NCBI GenBank assembly: GCA_012729815.1
Contig: JAAYCJ010000247.1
Location: 1 to 33,950, forward strand
Direction of reading: 5' to 3'
Length of the DNA stretch: 33,950 nucleotides
Origin: Phycisphaerae bacterium
Lineage (GTDB): Bacteria > Planctomycetota > Phycisphaerae > JAAYCJ01
The notes below the pieces were generated by a model, which was not told the DNA's origin, searched no databases, and saw only the letters and a list, made by a program, of their open reading frames with translations. Below, piece after piece: positions 33,820-33,950 of this stretch (within the stretch, counting starts at the first letter, position 1; the number at the start of each line of letters is the position of its first letter). A program made the position numbers and the translations under genes.

Positions 33820-33950
33820 CATTTTAAGACCAACCAACTTATCGCCATTAACTCCATAACAGTTGATTCAGCAGTTATTTATCATGCACCACGTGTGTTG
33901 GCACGGGATTTGAGAATCCACACGGACAAGGCACCTGATGATGCCTGTGA
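33817..33950 (+). CDS. Possible 5' end of a divergent gene (runs off the right edge)
   Basis: An ATG at 33817 opens 44 codons with no stop before the window ends (MHFKTNQLIAINSITVDSAV, later RVLARDLRIHTDKAPDDAC). I do not recognise the protein. There is no clear ribosome-binding site, and the ATG is part of an inverted repeat. An open run of this length could occur by chance in about one in eight random frames, so support is weak. Its main value is as a marker that the ROK operon may have a divergent neighbour. Confidence 0.25.
   Translation, partial: MHFKTNQLIAINSITVDSAVIYHAPRVLARDLRIHTDKAPDDAC

Larger units (their letters stand above)
33586..33950. other. AT-rich intergenic region upstream of the ROK operon
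   Basis: These 365 bases are visibly more AT-rich than the rest of the window. They hold the ROK promoter, two copies of GGTACTGTA (33611-33619 and 33731-33739), an inverted repeat at 33781-33819 and a possible start of a divergent gene at 33817. A weak rightward promoter can be drawn (TTGACA at 33690-33695, CATTAT at 33715-33720), but its 19-base spacing is poor. No RNA gene or mobile element is evident. Confidence 0.6.

Overview
The window is a GC-rich bacterial chromosome segment devoted to carbohydrate metabolism. Pseudopilin-like proteins carrying the H-X9-DG motif, paired with large secreted glycoside hydrolases and LacI/GntR regulators, are typical of Planctomycetota (Phycisphaerae-like) and Lentisphaerota. 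That assignment is an inference from gene content; there is no rRNA or phylogenetic marker here. I see no tRNA, rRNA, CRISPR array, insertion sequence or phage gene.

Left block, 1-18288: four pairs of a prepilin-type protein gene followed by a secreted glycoside hydrolase gene. On the minus strand a LacI-type regulator (7881-6847) leads prepilin, hydrolase, prepilin, hydrolase (the last runs off the left edge). Also on the minus strand, a GntR-type regulator with a LacI-like sensor (14235-13153) leads prepilin then a 1468-residue GH2 enzyme. Divergent from it on the plus strand lies prepilin then a GH-A/CBM9-like hydrolase (14520-18288). The promoters of the LacI and GntR units can be read directly, with palindromic operators lying in the spacer or just past the -10 box.

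Right block, 33585-18298: twelve minus-strand genes, mostly 2-13 bases apart or overlapping, headed by a ROK-family repressor. Order: ROK, Gfo/Idh dehydrogenase A, DegT aminotransferase A, NodB-like deacetylase-fold protein A, creatininase-family hydrolase, GHL6-like glycosidase, EamA-type membrane protein, M20 peptidase/deacylase, AAC(3)-type N-acetyltransferase, Gfo/Idh B, DegT B, NodB-like B. The dehydrogenase-aminotransferase-NodB-like trio occurs twice in the same order. A dehydrogenase plus a PLP aminotransferase is the usual way to oxidise a sugar or cyclitol hydroxyl to a ketone and aminate it. With an N-acetyltransferase, a possible deacylase, a ring-opening-type hydrolase and a permease, this suggests an uncharacterised amino-sugar or aminocyclitol pathway. 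Substrate and direction (synthesis or breakdown) cannot be read from sequence.

Other signals: base composition changes at about 8.0 kb, from C-rich to strongly G-rich on the plus strand, whatever the gene orientation. A short hairpin element occurs twice (14396 and 20149) with an identical loop and compensating arm changes. The right end is AT-rich, with an inverted repeat and a possible divergent gene start. Long open frames opposite the real genes are GC-rich shadows and are not annotated.
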